Assembly (NCBI GenBank): GCA_025453855.1
Contig: JALOPO010000059.1
Coordinates: forward strand, 1 to 17,268
Length of the DNA: 17,268 nt
From: Gemmatimonadaceae bacterium
GTDB lineage: Bacteria; Gemmatimonadota; Gemmatimonadetes; Gemmatimonadales; Gemmatimonadaceae
Direction of reading: 5' to 3'
Below, piece by piece: positions 6,429-13,839 of the stretch. Position 1 is the first letter of the stretch; every line of letters begins with the position of its first letter. The notes beneath the pieces are model-generated. The model was given only the letters and a program-made list of their open reading frames with translations. It did no database searches and was not told where the DNA came from. A program made the translations under genes and the position numbers.

Positions 6429-8531
6429 TCAGCCGGACGCGCGTCCCCCGCGTCCGCGCCGCCGCTCGCTCCCGCGACGACGATCGCGCTGCACGCGCCG
6501 CTCGCCCGCCGCACGCCGCTCGGCGACCGGCGGCGCTCCGTCGGCTGCCTCACCTTCGTCCGCCGTGCAGCGCCGCAACGCGATCGTGAAGCACGACCCC
6601 TCGCCCTCCACGCTCTGCACGCGCAGCTCGCCACCCATCCCGCGCACCAGGTCACGGCTGATCGCGAGCCCGAGCCCGGTCCCGGGGGTGGTCGTCGTGT
6701 AGCCCGCGTTGAGCTGCACGAACGGATCGAAGATCACCTGCAGCTTGGTGCGCGGGATGCCGATCCCGGTGTCGCGCACGCGGATGCGCACCGCGCCCGG
6801 CGCCGCACCGCGCGCCGAGAGCTCGATGCGCACCACGCCCGGTCGCCCCTCGGCGGGCGGCGGCGTGAACTTCACCGCGTTCGCGAGGAGGTTCACGAGC
6901 ACCTGCCCGAGCTTGTCGCGATCGGCCCACGCCAGCAGCGGACGGCGCCGGCGCGGCAGCTCGAGCCGCAGCCCGCGCGCGACGAGCTGCGGCTCGATCA
7001 GCGGGAGCACGTCGTCGACGACGGCACACACGTCCACCGCCTCCATCGCGTACTCGACCTTCCCCGCATCGAGCCTGGTGTAGTTGAGCAGGTCGTTGAT
7101 CAGGCCGAGCAGGTGGCGCTGCGCCCGGTCGACGCGCTCGAGCGCGCTGTGCTGCGCCGGCGCGAGTGGCCCGTGCACGCCGAGCGCGAGGAGCTGCACG
7201 TGGCCGCCGATCGCGTTCAGCGGCGTGCGCAGCTCGTGCGACATCGTCGCCAGGAACTCGCCCTTGATGCGGTTGGCCTCCTCGGCGCGCTCGCGCTCGG
7301 CCGTGGCCACCGCCAGCAGCCGCTCCACCTCGCGCCGCGTGAGCACGTGCTCGCTGATGTCCACCCCGTGCGCGAGCACGCCCGTGTTGCGCCCCTCGAC
7401 ATCGGTGAGCGCCTGGAAGACCATGTCCACGTAGCGCAGCTCGCGCGGCGCACCCCGGGTGCGCTCGAGCATCACCGGCGTCTCGCGGAAGGTGATCGGC
7501 TCGCCGGTGGTGTAGACGCGGTCGAGCAGCGCCGTGAAGCCCTGCTCGCGCGCCTCGGGCACCACCTCGTCGATGGGACGCCCGAGCACGTCGCGATGGC
7601 CGATGAGCTGGTAGTAGGCATCGTTCACGAACTCGTAGCGGTGCTCCGGCCCGCGATACACCACCGCGAAGCTCGGCGATCGCCGGAAGAGCTGCTCGAG
7701 GCGCGCGCGCTCCGCCTCGAGCGCGGCCCGCACGCGATCCTCGGCCACGCGCTGCTCGTGGACGTCGACCACCGACCCCACGAAGCCGACGAAGCGCCCG
7801 TCGGTGGTGAGGCGCGGCGCGGCCGCGTCGATGCACCATCGGTACGTCGCCTCGCCATGCGCGGGACGGTGGCGGAGCCGATAGTCGAGCCGGAAGGCGC
7901 TCGCCGTCTCCGTCGCGTCGCGGAACGCCACCGCCGCGGCCTCGCGATCGTCCGGGTGCACGGCCTCCAGCCAGCCGAAGCCGTCGCCACGCAGCGCCTC
8001 GTCCTCGCTCTGGCCGGTGTACCGATACCAGGGCCGGTTGAGGAAGATGCAGCGACCATCGGCCTCGGTCATCCACATCATGACCGGCGCCTGGTCGGCC
8101 ACCTCGCGGAAGCGGCGCTCGCTCTCCAGCAGCGCGAGCTCCGCCGCCCGACGCGGCGTGACGTCGCGGAAGAGGATCGCCACCAGCGGCAGCGCGCCGG
8201 GCTCGCGCTCGCGCCGGACCGGCTCGCCGCTGAGCGCCACGCCGCCGTACAGATCGACCCAGTGCTGCTCGAGCCCCGGGATCAGGTCGCGCGCGTTGCG
8301 CCCGATGGGATCGACGAGCCCCGTGTGCCGCGAGAAGCTCTCGTTCGCGTCGAGGATGCGGTAGTCGACCGGGCGCCCTGCGGCGTCGCGCTCGATGTCG
8401 ACGATGCAGAAGCCATGCTCGAGCGACTCGAAGAGGGCGCGCCAGTCGAGCGGCACGCGCGCACGCGCGTCATCGGCACTCGCGTGGCGAGCGACGGCGT
8501 CGGTGTGCGGCGGCGCGGGGGAAGCGGACAT
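6429..8531 (-). CDS. Triple-PAS sensor histidine kinase, no receiver domain
   Basis: Protein of 700 residues with no transmembrane helix, so probably cytoplasmic. PAS1 is about 28-130 and looks internally shortened; PAS2/PAC about 138-262 (APVMMWMTEADGRCIFLNRPW, HPDDRE); PAS3 about 278-398. The HisKA dimerisation domain is about 422-490 with the phospho-acceptor His432 (FLATMSHELRTPLN). The HATPase domain is about 535-655 with the N box NLLANAVKF, G1 DTGIGI (587-592) and G2 GTGLGL (617-622). All catalytic motifs are intact. It ends in an Arg-rich tail of about 30 residues. No response regulator lies next to it, so it is an orphan kinase here. The start ATG has no Shine-Dalgarno; upstream the minus strand reads CCTCCCGC. 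It is preceded by a GC-rich stem-loop. Confidence 0.92.
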   Translation of the reverse strand: MSASPAPPHTDAVARHASADDARARVPLDWRALFESLEHGFCIVDIERDAAGRPVDYRILDANESFSRHTGLVDPIGRNARDLIPGLEQHWVDLYGGVALSGEPVRREREPGALPLVAILFRDVTPRRAAELALLESERRFREVADQAPVMMWMTEADGRCIFLNRPWYRYTGQSEDEALRGDGFGWLEAVHPDDREAAAVAFRDATETASAFRLDYRLRHRPAHGEATYRWCIDAAAPRLTTDGRFVGFVGSVVDVHEQRVAEDRVRAALEAERARLEQLFRRSPSFAVVYRGPEHRYEFVNDAYYQLIGHRDVLGRPIDEVVPEAREQGFTALLDRVYTTGEPITFRETPVMLERTRGAPRELRYVDMVFQALTDVEGRNTGVLAHGVDISEHVLTRREVERLLAVATAERERAEEANRIKGEFLATMSHELRTPLNAIGGHVQLLALGVHGPLAPAQHSALERVDRAQRHLLGLINDLLNYTRLDAGKVEYAMEAVDVCAVVDDVLPLIEPQLVARGLRLELPRRRRPLLAWADRDKLGQVLVNLLANAVKFTPPPAEGRPGVVRIELSARGAAPGAVRIRVRDTGIGIPRTKLQVIFDPFVQLNAGYTTTTPGTGLGLAISRDLVRGMGGELRVQSVEGEGSCFTIALRRCTADEGEAADGAPPVAERRAAGERRVQRDRRRGSERRRGRGGRASG

Positions 8532-8583
8532 GCGGGAGGACGGGGGGAGCGTCGCGATACCGGGACGCTACTCGCACCAGCCC

Positions 8584-8615
8584 GCCGCGGCATCGGGCCG
8601 ATCCGGTGCCGCGGC
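8584..8615 (-). terminator. Stem-loop between the exported protein gene and the histidine kinase
   Basis: GCCGCGGCA at 8584-8592 is perfectly complementary to 8607-8615, with a 14-base loop that can itself pair in part. On the minus strand it begins about 27 bases after the stop of the 491-residue exported protein. No U tract follows. It probably separates the BlaI/M56 operon from the kinase gene. Confidence 0.4.
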
Positions 8616-8641
8616 GCGAACGCGAGCACCGCTCCCCCGCC

Positions 8642-10117
8642 TCACCGCCGCGGCGTCCCCGGTGCGGGCGCCGGGCGCGCCGCCGGCGTGGCATGCGTCC
8701 CACCGTCCGCGTGCAACGCCGCATGGATCGCCGCACGCTCACCCTCCGGGAGCTGCTGCGCGGCCCGCACGACGGCGGCATGCAGCGCCGAGTCGGCGAG
8801 CACGCGCTGTCGCACGACCGGATCGGTGAGGAGGCGCGCCACGAGCGATGCGGCCCCCCGCGCGAGCGAGTCGCCGGTGGTCGGCATCGCGTGCCCGGCG
8901 TGCGCGCCATGATCGGGCTGCGCACCCCCCGCCGCGGGAGCCGCTGCGGCGGGCGCACCGTGCGCCGCGTGGTCACCACCCGTCGCGTTGCCGTACCTGA
9001 ACCCCGTCATCTCGCCGGTGCGGTCGTCGTGCGTCATCACCGCGCCGTACGTCACGCTCGGCGTCGGCATCGCCGGCAGGAAGCCCACCGCCGGCCCGCC
9101 CATGTTCTCGATCCCCATGTGGTTCGACATGCGCACCCACGCCGCGGTCGACCCCATCACGTACGAGCTGTCGTCGCGGAAGAGGCGCGCCGCGCGCATG
9201 ATCTCGCGCCGCTTGGCAGCGCGCGGCACCGACGGGTTGGCGAGGATGTCGCTCACCACGTCGTGCATGCTGTGCAGGTTGTCGAAGATGATCCCCGCCT
9301 CGGGATAGCGCGCGGCGAAGGCCGGCGCCACCGCGGGGGTCATCGGCATCTGGTGCGGCATGTGGCGCGGCGCATCGTCGAGCATCTGCCAGAAGCGCGC
9401 GACCGTCGCCCGCACGCCCGCCTGCCGCTCCTCGCGCGTCCTCCCCGTCACCAGCGGCTCGTAGAGCCCGATCTGCAGCCAGTGGTAGCCCCAGATCAAC
9501 CCGTTGAACTTCGGGTACGTCTTCCGGAACGCCAGCGAGTACGGCTGCTCCTGCATCAGCGCCATGCTCTTCGGCTTCGAGCTGAACGCCAGGTCGGGGC
9601 GCGACTTGTAGTAGGCGATGATGCGCGCCACCTCGCGATCCTTCGCCGCGCCGTCGAGCCGCTCGTCGGCGAGCACGTCGTAGAGCTGGCGATGCAGGAT
9701 GTGCGCCCAGTCGAACATCACCTTCGCCTCGGGGGCGAGCCGCGCGTACATCGGCTCGATCGCCGCCTCCTCGAGCGGGTTGCGCGGCGGGCGCACGAGG
9801 ACGCCGCGCACCAGCCTGTCGTAGATCCGCTCCTCGAGCAGCGACGCGGGCGCCCCGGGTTTCGTCCACAGCGTCTCGTAGAGGATCGCGTGGCCGTAGT
9901 CGAAGGCGTTGAAGAGGCGGTCCGCGTGCGTGTAGTCGGTGCGGAAGGTCCAGTTGTGCGGCGCCTGCAGGTAGAACTGCTCGTAGACGGTGCTCCACTG
10001 CGCGTGCGCGGCGCGCACCGGGAGCGCGGCCGTCGCGAGGAGCGCGGCCAGCAGGGAAATGCCTCGGCGGATCGAGCGCATCGGGATCATGGCGGAGTGA
10101 TCGGTCATGTGGCGCAT
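8642..10117 (-). CDS. Exported Met/His-rich protein with duplicated DxxHxxH motif, unknown family
   Basis: I do not recognise this family. From the ATG at 10117 it is 491 residues. A Sec signal peptide is clear (MRSIRRGISLLAALLATAAL, cleavage after AHA at residue 39), so it should be periplasmic or surface-exposed. The mature domain (about 40-375) is helical and aromatic-rich. Two segments match: D136-xx-H139-xx-H142-xxxx-D147-xLA, and D279-xx-H282-xx-H285-xxxx-D290-xLA. Other candidate ligands are H64, H76 and H212. A Met/His stretch (RHMPHQMPM, 251-259) and a tail with GDHAAHGAP and DHGAHAGHAM resemble copper-binding segments of CopA/CopB-type proteins. The start is uncertain: ATGs at 10108, 10090 and 10081 are also in frame and none has a clear RBS. 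It begins four bases after the barrel gene, so the two are co-transcribed. A heme or metal role is inference. Confidence 0.75.
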   Translation of the reverse strand: MRHMTDHSAMIPMRSIRRGISLLAALLATAALPVRAAHAQWSTVYEQFYLQAPHNWTFRTDYTHADRLFNAFDYGHAILYETLWTKPGAPASLLEERIYDRLVRGVLVRPPRNPLEEAAIEPMYARLAPEAKVMFDWAHILHRQLYDVLADERLDGAAKDREVARIIAYYKSRPDLAFSSKPKSMALMQEQPYSLAFRKTYPKFNGLIWGYHWLQIGLYEPLVTGRTREERQAGVRATVARFWQMLDDAPRHMPHQMPMTPAVAPAFAARYPEAGIIFDNLHSMHDVVSDILANPSVPRAAKRREIMRAARLFRDDSSYVMGSTAAWVRMSNHMGIENMGGPAVGFLPAMPTPSVTYGAVMTHDDRTGEMTGFRYGNATGGDHAAHGAPAAAAPAAGGAQPDHGAHAGHAMPTTGDSLARGAASLVARLLTDPVVRQRVLADSALHAAVVRAAQQLPEGERAAIHAALHADGGTHATPAARPAPAPGTPRR

Positions 10118-10121
10118 CGGC

Positions 10122-10970
10122 TCAGCGACGCGCGGGACGCCACGGCCAGCCGAGCGCGTACGCGCCGCCGACCGTCAGGTACCAGCCACGATCGTCGCCG
10201 GTGAGATGGCGGCCGATCCCGGCATCCATCGCCCAGCGCACGTTCGCCTGCCAGCGCGTCCCGACGCCGGCGTTCCACTCGAGCGGCTGCCCGCGCACGA
10301 GCGGCGCCCGCGCGAAGAGCTCGGCCGCGAGCAGCATGGAGCGCAGCGGGAGCGTCCGGTCCACCGCCACGCCCGCCAGCCAGCGCGACAGCTCGAGCGT
10401 GTTGCCCCCCACCGGATCGGGCGAACCCGCCGGGAGCGAGAGCCGCGGGCCGAACGTGGCCTGCGCGTTGGCATGCACGCGGAACGCGGGAAAGGTGCGC
10501 GTCATCACCACCTTCGCGTTGCCGTACGGATCGCGCGGGCCGAGCGAACCGGCGGGGAGGAGCGCGCCGAAGCCCACCGCGAGCGCCGGGATGCTCGTCT
10601 CGCGATTCAGGTTGTGGAGCACCGACAGGTCGATGCCCGCCGCCCCCGCACGACGCGTCCCCTGCCGCGCCTGGTCGACGAGCACCAGCGGCACGCCGAT
10701 CTCGATCTGCGTGCGAGGGAAGAGCCCCATCGAGAGCTCGGGCTCGATCCCCCACCGGTACTGCCCGCCGCGGATCCGCTCCGCGCGCAGCGGTGCGCCC
10801 TGGATCTCGATCGAGCGTCGCTCGAGCGCATACGCATCCTCGATCGTCAGCGGACGACCCGCGTCGGTGTTGAAGTAGTCGGTCTGGCCATGCACGCGCG
10901 TGCCGAGCAGGAGGAGCGCGGCGCCGACGAGGGCGATCCGATGCGGGCGGGCGGACATGCGTGCGTGCAT
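10122..10970 (-). CDS. Predicted outer-membrane beta-barrel, MetA/transporter-like
   Basis: Protein of 282 residues with a signal peptide (about 1-29, hydrophobic core IALVGAALLLLG, cleavage near VHG-QT). The mature part is a run of alternating beta strands rich in Gly and aromatics (YRWGIEPELSMGLFPRTQIEIGVPLVL, LAVGFGALLPAG, AKVVMTRTF, FRVHANAQATFGP, WYLTVGGAYALGW), about 12 strands. The pattern resembles the MetA-pathway-of-phenol-degradation barrel family (PF13557), often annotated simply as transporter; the match is by eye. The C-terminus ends in WPWRPARR rather than the classic terminal Phe. It sits 95 bases after the M56 protease gene and four bases before the Met/His-rich exported protein, on the same strand. 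It would act in the outer membrane, possibly passing the ligand sensed by the system. Confidence 0.75.
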   Translation of the reverse strand: MHARMSARPHRIALVGAALLLLGTRVHGQTDYFNTDAGRPLTIEDAYALERRSIEIQGAPLRAERIRGGQYRWGIEPELSMGLFPRTQIEIGVPLVLVDQARQGTRRAGAAGIDLSVLHNLNRETSIPALAVGFGALLPAGSLGPRDPYGNAKVVMTRTFPAFRVHANAQATFGPRLSLPAGSPDPVGGNTLELSRWLAGVAVDRTLPLRSMLLAAELFARAPLVRGQPLEWNAGVGTRWQANVRWAMDAGIGRHLTGDDRGWYLTVGGAYALGWPWRPARR

Positions 10971-11065
10971 GGAGTGGGAGGACGGCAGCCAGCGGCGACC
11001 GTGACGTGCAGGGTGCGCGGAGGGCGTACGTTGCAACGGGCGTGGTGGGTGCATGGCGTCGCGCC

Positions 11066-12133
11066 TCATCGCTCGACCCGATGCGGACAGTCGCTCCCGG
11101 TGCGCGGGAGCAGCGCCCCTTCCACGCCGGCGCGGCAGAAGAGGTGTGCCCACGCCGAGCCGTGCAGGTGGTGACAGTGCGCCTCCTCGGCCGACGCCGT
11201 CTCGGGATGCGCGAGGGCATGCACGTCGACCAGCCCCGAGGTCCACGCGAGCGCGACCAGCAGCGCCGCCGAGAGCACCGAGCCGCGCGACAGTCGCGAG
11301 CCGGGCGAGACGTCGCCGCCGGCGAGCCGACGCACGCGACGATCGAGGAGGTCGGGGCGCACGAAGCCGACGCCGACCGTCGCCACGTCGCCCACCGGGC
11401 GCGCCACGTCCCACCGCCCGAGCGACACCAGCGCCGAGGCGAGCGCGAGCCGATCGACGACGCGGATCGCCGCATCGTCGGCACGGATCTCGGCCTCGTC
11501 GGCCACGTCGTCGGTCAGCGCGCGCAGCCCGGGGAGCCAGACGAGCGCCTTCGAGAGCGCGCGCAGCGCGAAGAGGCGGAGCGGATCGCGCCGCACGACG
11601 TGCGAGTGCTCGTGCGCGAGCACCGCCGCGAGCTCCTCGCGCGGCAGCGCGCGCGCCCCCTCGCCGAGCGCGCGTGCGACGTAGATCACCGGTGACGCCC
11701 AGCCCGCGGTGAACGCCGGCACCGGGAGCCCGTCGACGATGCACACGATCGTCGTCGGGAGCTGCGCGAGCGCACACGCCTCGGCGAACGGATCGCCGGC
11801 CACGGGTCGCTGCTGCGCGAGCGGCGCGAGCACCCGGCGTGCGCGCCACCAGGCCAGCGTGCGGTCACCCGCCGCGTAGAGCAGTCCACCCGCGACGAGG
11901 AGGTGCAGGAGCTCGTGCACCGGCGCCACGATCACGTGCAGCGCCACGAGGCAGAGCGCACCCACGTGATCGATGCCGGTGAGCGGGTGGTGCGCGAGGC
12001 CGACGAGATGCCGGCCGACGATCGGGGTGAGGCTCGCGAGGAGCGCGATGGCGAGCGTCAGCAGGAGGAGCCGTCGCCGCCACTGTTCGCGCGCGCGCAG
12101 CGCGGGCGACGGGGCCGGGAGGTGGCGGTTCAC
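11066..12133 (-). CDS. M56 (BlaR1/MecR1-like) membrane metalloprotease without a penicillin-binding domain
   Basis: Predicted integral zinc protease of 355 residues that would relieve repression by its partner BlaI. The GTG start at 12133 overlaps the blaI stop (GTGA, 12130-12133). Helices are at about 21-40, 56-76, around 184-204 and 285-303. The gluzincin motif HEHSH is at 174-178 (AAVLAHEHSHVVRRD), with DEAEIRADD at 212-220 supplying the likely third zinc ligand. In BlaR1 a beta-lactam sensor domain of about 250 residues follows the last helix. Here only about 50 residues follow, holding C320, H321, H322, H324, H330, C333, C349 and H351. A metal-sensing tail is an inference. The neighbours (barrel and exported Met/His protein) and the absence of a beta-lactamase gene fit a non-antibiotic signal. 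Confidence 0.88.
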   Translation of the reverse strand: MNRHLPAPSPALRAREQWRRRLLLLTLAIALLASLTPIVGRHLVGLAHHPLTGIDHVGALCLVALHVIVAPVHELLHLLVAGGLLYAAGDRTLAWWRARRVLAPLAQQRPVAGDPFAEACALAQLPTTIVCIVDGLPVPAFTAGWASPVIYVARALGEGARALPREELAAVLAHEHSHVVRRDPLRLFALRALSKALVWLPGLRALTDDVADEAEIRADDAAIRVVDRLALASALVSLGRWDVARPVGDVATVGVGFVRPDLLDRRVRRLAGGDVSPGSRLSRGSVLSAALLVALAWTSGLVDVHALAHPETASAEEAHCHHLHGSAWAHLFCRAGVEGALLPRTGSDCPHRVER

Positions 12134-12645
12134 GGCGTCCGCGTCTCCGTCCGCGTCTGCGTTCCCGTCGCCGCATCGCGCTGGCGTCGCGCCGCCTGGA
12201 TGAGGCGCTCCAGCTCGTCGAGCTGCGCGGGATCGCGCTCGGCCATCACGTCGATCACCGACGCGGCGACGCGCGCCGGCTCGAAGGCGAGGATCCCCTC
12301 GGCCACGCGCCGGCTGACGTGCGCGAGGAACTCCTCTTCCGAGAGGCGGGCACTGTAGTGCAGCAGCTCGTCCACCTTGCGGCGCACGAGGATCCGCTTG
12401 TCGACCAGCTTGTTGAGCACCGTGGTCACGGTGAGCGGGGCGACGTGGTGGTCGCGCACGACCTCGGCGTGCACCGCACGGGCCGGCGCGGGCACCTCGA
12501 GTCGCCAGACCGCCTGCAGCACGCGCGCCTCGAGGTCGCCGAGCACCTTGGCGAGCCCGTCGGCCGAGAGGCGGATCGTGTCCTGCAGCCGCGGGGCGCG
12601 CGGGTCGTCGGGGCGTGCGGGACTCGCACTGCTCGAGGAGGTCAT
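12130..12645 (-). CDS. BlaI/MecI/CopY-family transcriptional repressor
   Basis: Protein of 171 residues, slightly longer than the usual 125-150 because of an N-terminal Ser/Pro/Arg-rich extension of about 30 residues. The winged helix is at about 36-100: LEARVLQAVWRL, ARAVHAEVV, then the recognition helix TVTTVLNKLVDKRIL and the wing VRRKVDELLHYSARLSEEEF. A C-terminal dimerisation helix follows to about 155, then a Thr/Arg tail. In the family, dimers bind an operator and are cut by the partner M56 protease or released by metal (CopY). There is no CxCxxxxCxC copper hook, so direct copper binding as in CopY is unlikely. It is the first gene of the operon. No clear RBS precedes the ATG at 12645. 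A promoter with an overlapping inverted repeat lies about 45-70 bases upstream. Confidence 0.92.
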   Translation of the reverse strand: MTSSSSASPARPDDPRAPRLQDTIRLSADGLAKVLGDLEARVLQAVWRLEVPAPARAVHAEVVRDHHVAPLTVTTVLNKLVDKRILVRRKVDELLHYSARLSEEEFLAHVSRRVAEGILAFEPARVAASVIDVMAERDPAQLDELERLIQAARRQRDAATGTQTRTETRTP

Positions 12646-12687
12646 GCGACCGAGGCTGCAGTGACGCGCGTGCGGGATCGGAGCGGC

Positions 12688-12716
12688 AAGCTAGCGCGCA
12701 CTTTATGCTCCGTAAA
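12688..12716 (-). promoter_or_regulatory. Sigma70-like promoter with overlapping operator for the BlaI operon
   Basis: On the minus strand TTTACG (12716-12711) and TAGCTT (12693-12688) are separated by exactly 17 bases. The -35 is embedded in an inverted repeat TTTA-N7-TAAA (12702-12716), the only AT-rich patch in the divergent region between the repressor and the AraC gene. A BlaI-type dimer bound here would block the -35 box. The repeat does not match the known BlaI/MecI or CopY (TACAnnTGTA) sites, so the assignment is inferred. Confidence 0.45.
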
Positions 12717-12787
12717 GGCGGTCCCGCCCCGGGTGGCTCGCTGGTCGGGTTTGCGGAGCGCGCGCCCCGACGCGCAGCTTCACGGGC

Positions 12788-13516
12788 ATGGCGACCGGCA
12801 TGCACTCCTGGGCGAGCATCGCGGCGGACGGCGAGGCGATCGTCTGGCCCGACGGCTGTCGCGACCTGGTGGTGGCGATCCCGCCGCGCGGTGCGCCGGA
12901 GGTGCTCTGCACCGGCCTCGATCGCGGCGCGCGACGCGTGACGCTCGAGGCAGGGACCGCGCTCGTCGGGCTGCGCGTGGCGCCGGGGAGCCGCTTCGCG
13001 TGGGATGCGGACGCGCATGCAACCCACGCCGAGCGTTCGCTCGCCGATGGCGCGATGGTCTCGCGCGACGTGCTCGCGTGGGCACGTCGACTGCAGCGCG
13101 CCCCCGAGCGCGCCGCGGCGATGCTCGAGGAGGGCGCGGCGCGCTGGATCCGTCCCCCCGACGCGCACGTCGTCGCGCTCCTCTCGGCCATCGCCGCCGG
13201 TGATGGTGACGGGAGTGCGGTGCTCGCCGACGCATCGATGCGCACCTGGCGACGACGGCTGCGCGACGCGACCGGCGCCCCCGCCACCTTCTGGCGCGCG
13301 CTGCACCGTGCACGTGCGGCCGCGCGCCTGCTCGCGATCGAGGGCGCCGCGCCGAGCGCTGTCGCCTTCCGCACCGGCTACGCCGACCAGGCGCACCTCA
13401 CGCGCGCGGTGCGTCGGTGGTTCGGCACGACGCCGGCCGCGCTCCGTCGTGACGGCGCCGCGCTGCGCGCGGGGATCGCGGCGCCGGACGCCTTCACCCT
13501 GCTCGCAGCGCGCTGA
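12788..13516 (+). CDS. AraC-family transcriptional regulator with a DUF6597-like N-terminus
   Basis: Regulator of 242 residues. The N-terminal part (about 5-75: HSWASIAADGEAIVWPDGCRD onward to LVGLRVAPGS) has the pattern of the DUF6597/XylR-like N-terminal domain common in small AraC proteins. The C-terminal double helix-turn-helix is about 150-232: MRTWRRRLRDATGAPATFW, RARAAARLLA, then VAFRTGYADQAHLTRAVRRWFGTTPAALRR, the conserved second HTH. The inducer is unknown. It is divergent from the blaI operon across about 140 bases and could share its control region. The 3' end overlaps the broken VOC gene by 23 bases (convergent). The start is ATG 12788 or the in-frame ATG at 12800; neither has a strong RBS. 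Confidence 0.88.
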   Translation: MATGMHSWASIAADGEAIVWPDGCRDLVVAIPPRGAPEVLCTGLDRGARRVTLEAGTALVGLRVAPGSRFAWDADAHATHAERSLADGAMVSRDVLAWARRLQRAPERAAAMLEEGAARWIRPPDAHVVALLSAIAAGDGDGSAVLADASMRTWRRRLRDATGAPATFWRALHRARAAARLLAIEGAAPSAVAFRTGYADQAHLTRAVRRWFGTTPAALRRDGAALRAGIAAPDAFTLLAAR

Positions 13517-13839
13517 GCTCCGTGGACGCAGGCGCGGCCGAGGCGACGTAGGCGTTCACGAAGTCGCCGCGGGGCGCGATCGGCACGAGCGGCGAGAGGA
13601 GCGCCCCGCTCGGGTCGAGGAGCGAGAAGCCGCGATCGCCCCAGTCGTGATCCTCGAGCGGGAGCACGATCGGGAGCCCGGCCGCGACGCAGCGCGCGTG
13701 GAGCGCCCGCCCCGAAGCGCAGCACGACGTACCAGCCGCAATCGAAGTGGACGTGCGCGCCGAAGTGCGCGACGTGGAACTGGCGGCACGCGTCGACGTG
13801 CGGGGTGACGATGGTGGTGCTGATGCTGCGGACGGGCAT
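13494..13839 (-). pseudogene. Broken VOC (glyoxalase/bleomycin-resistance fold) gene with out-of-frame internal deletion
   Basis: The 5' part, from an ATG at 13839 with GGAG seven bases upstream, reads MPVRSISTTIVTPHVDACRQ and continues to CGWYVVLRFG, a normal N-terminal betaalphabeta half of a VOC protein. From about 13716 the homology switches to another frame, reading RALHARCVAAGLPIVLPLED, then HDWGDRGFSLLDPSGALL, the normal C-terminal half, to a stop at 13494. About 30-35 residues that usually join the halves are missing. So a deletion whose length is not a multiple of three removed the middle, at about 13705-13716. The intact frame from 13839 runs on only into a nonsense Arg/Ala-rich tail. 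Members are small dioxygenase-fold or binding proteins. Convergent with, and overlapping, the AraC gene. A sequencing error alone could not explain the missing segment. Confidence 0.7.

Noticed and set aside
6420..8912. 830-codon plus-strand open frame opposite the histidine kinase
   Set aside because: The minus-strand kinase has every expected motif; the plus frame is Arg/His/Glu-rich and antisense to it.
8534..10985. Shared 10-mer GGGAGGACGG just upstream of the histidine kinase (8534-8543) and barrel (10976-10985) starts
   Set aside because: It lies in the wrong orientation for a ribosome binding site on those genes, and such GC-rich 10-mers recur by chance at this composition.
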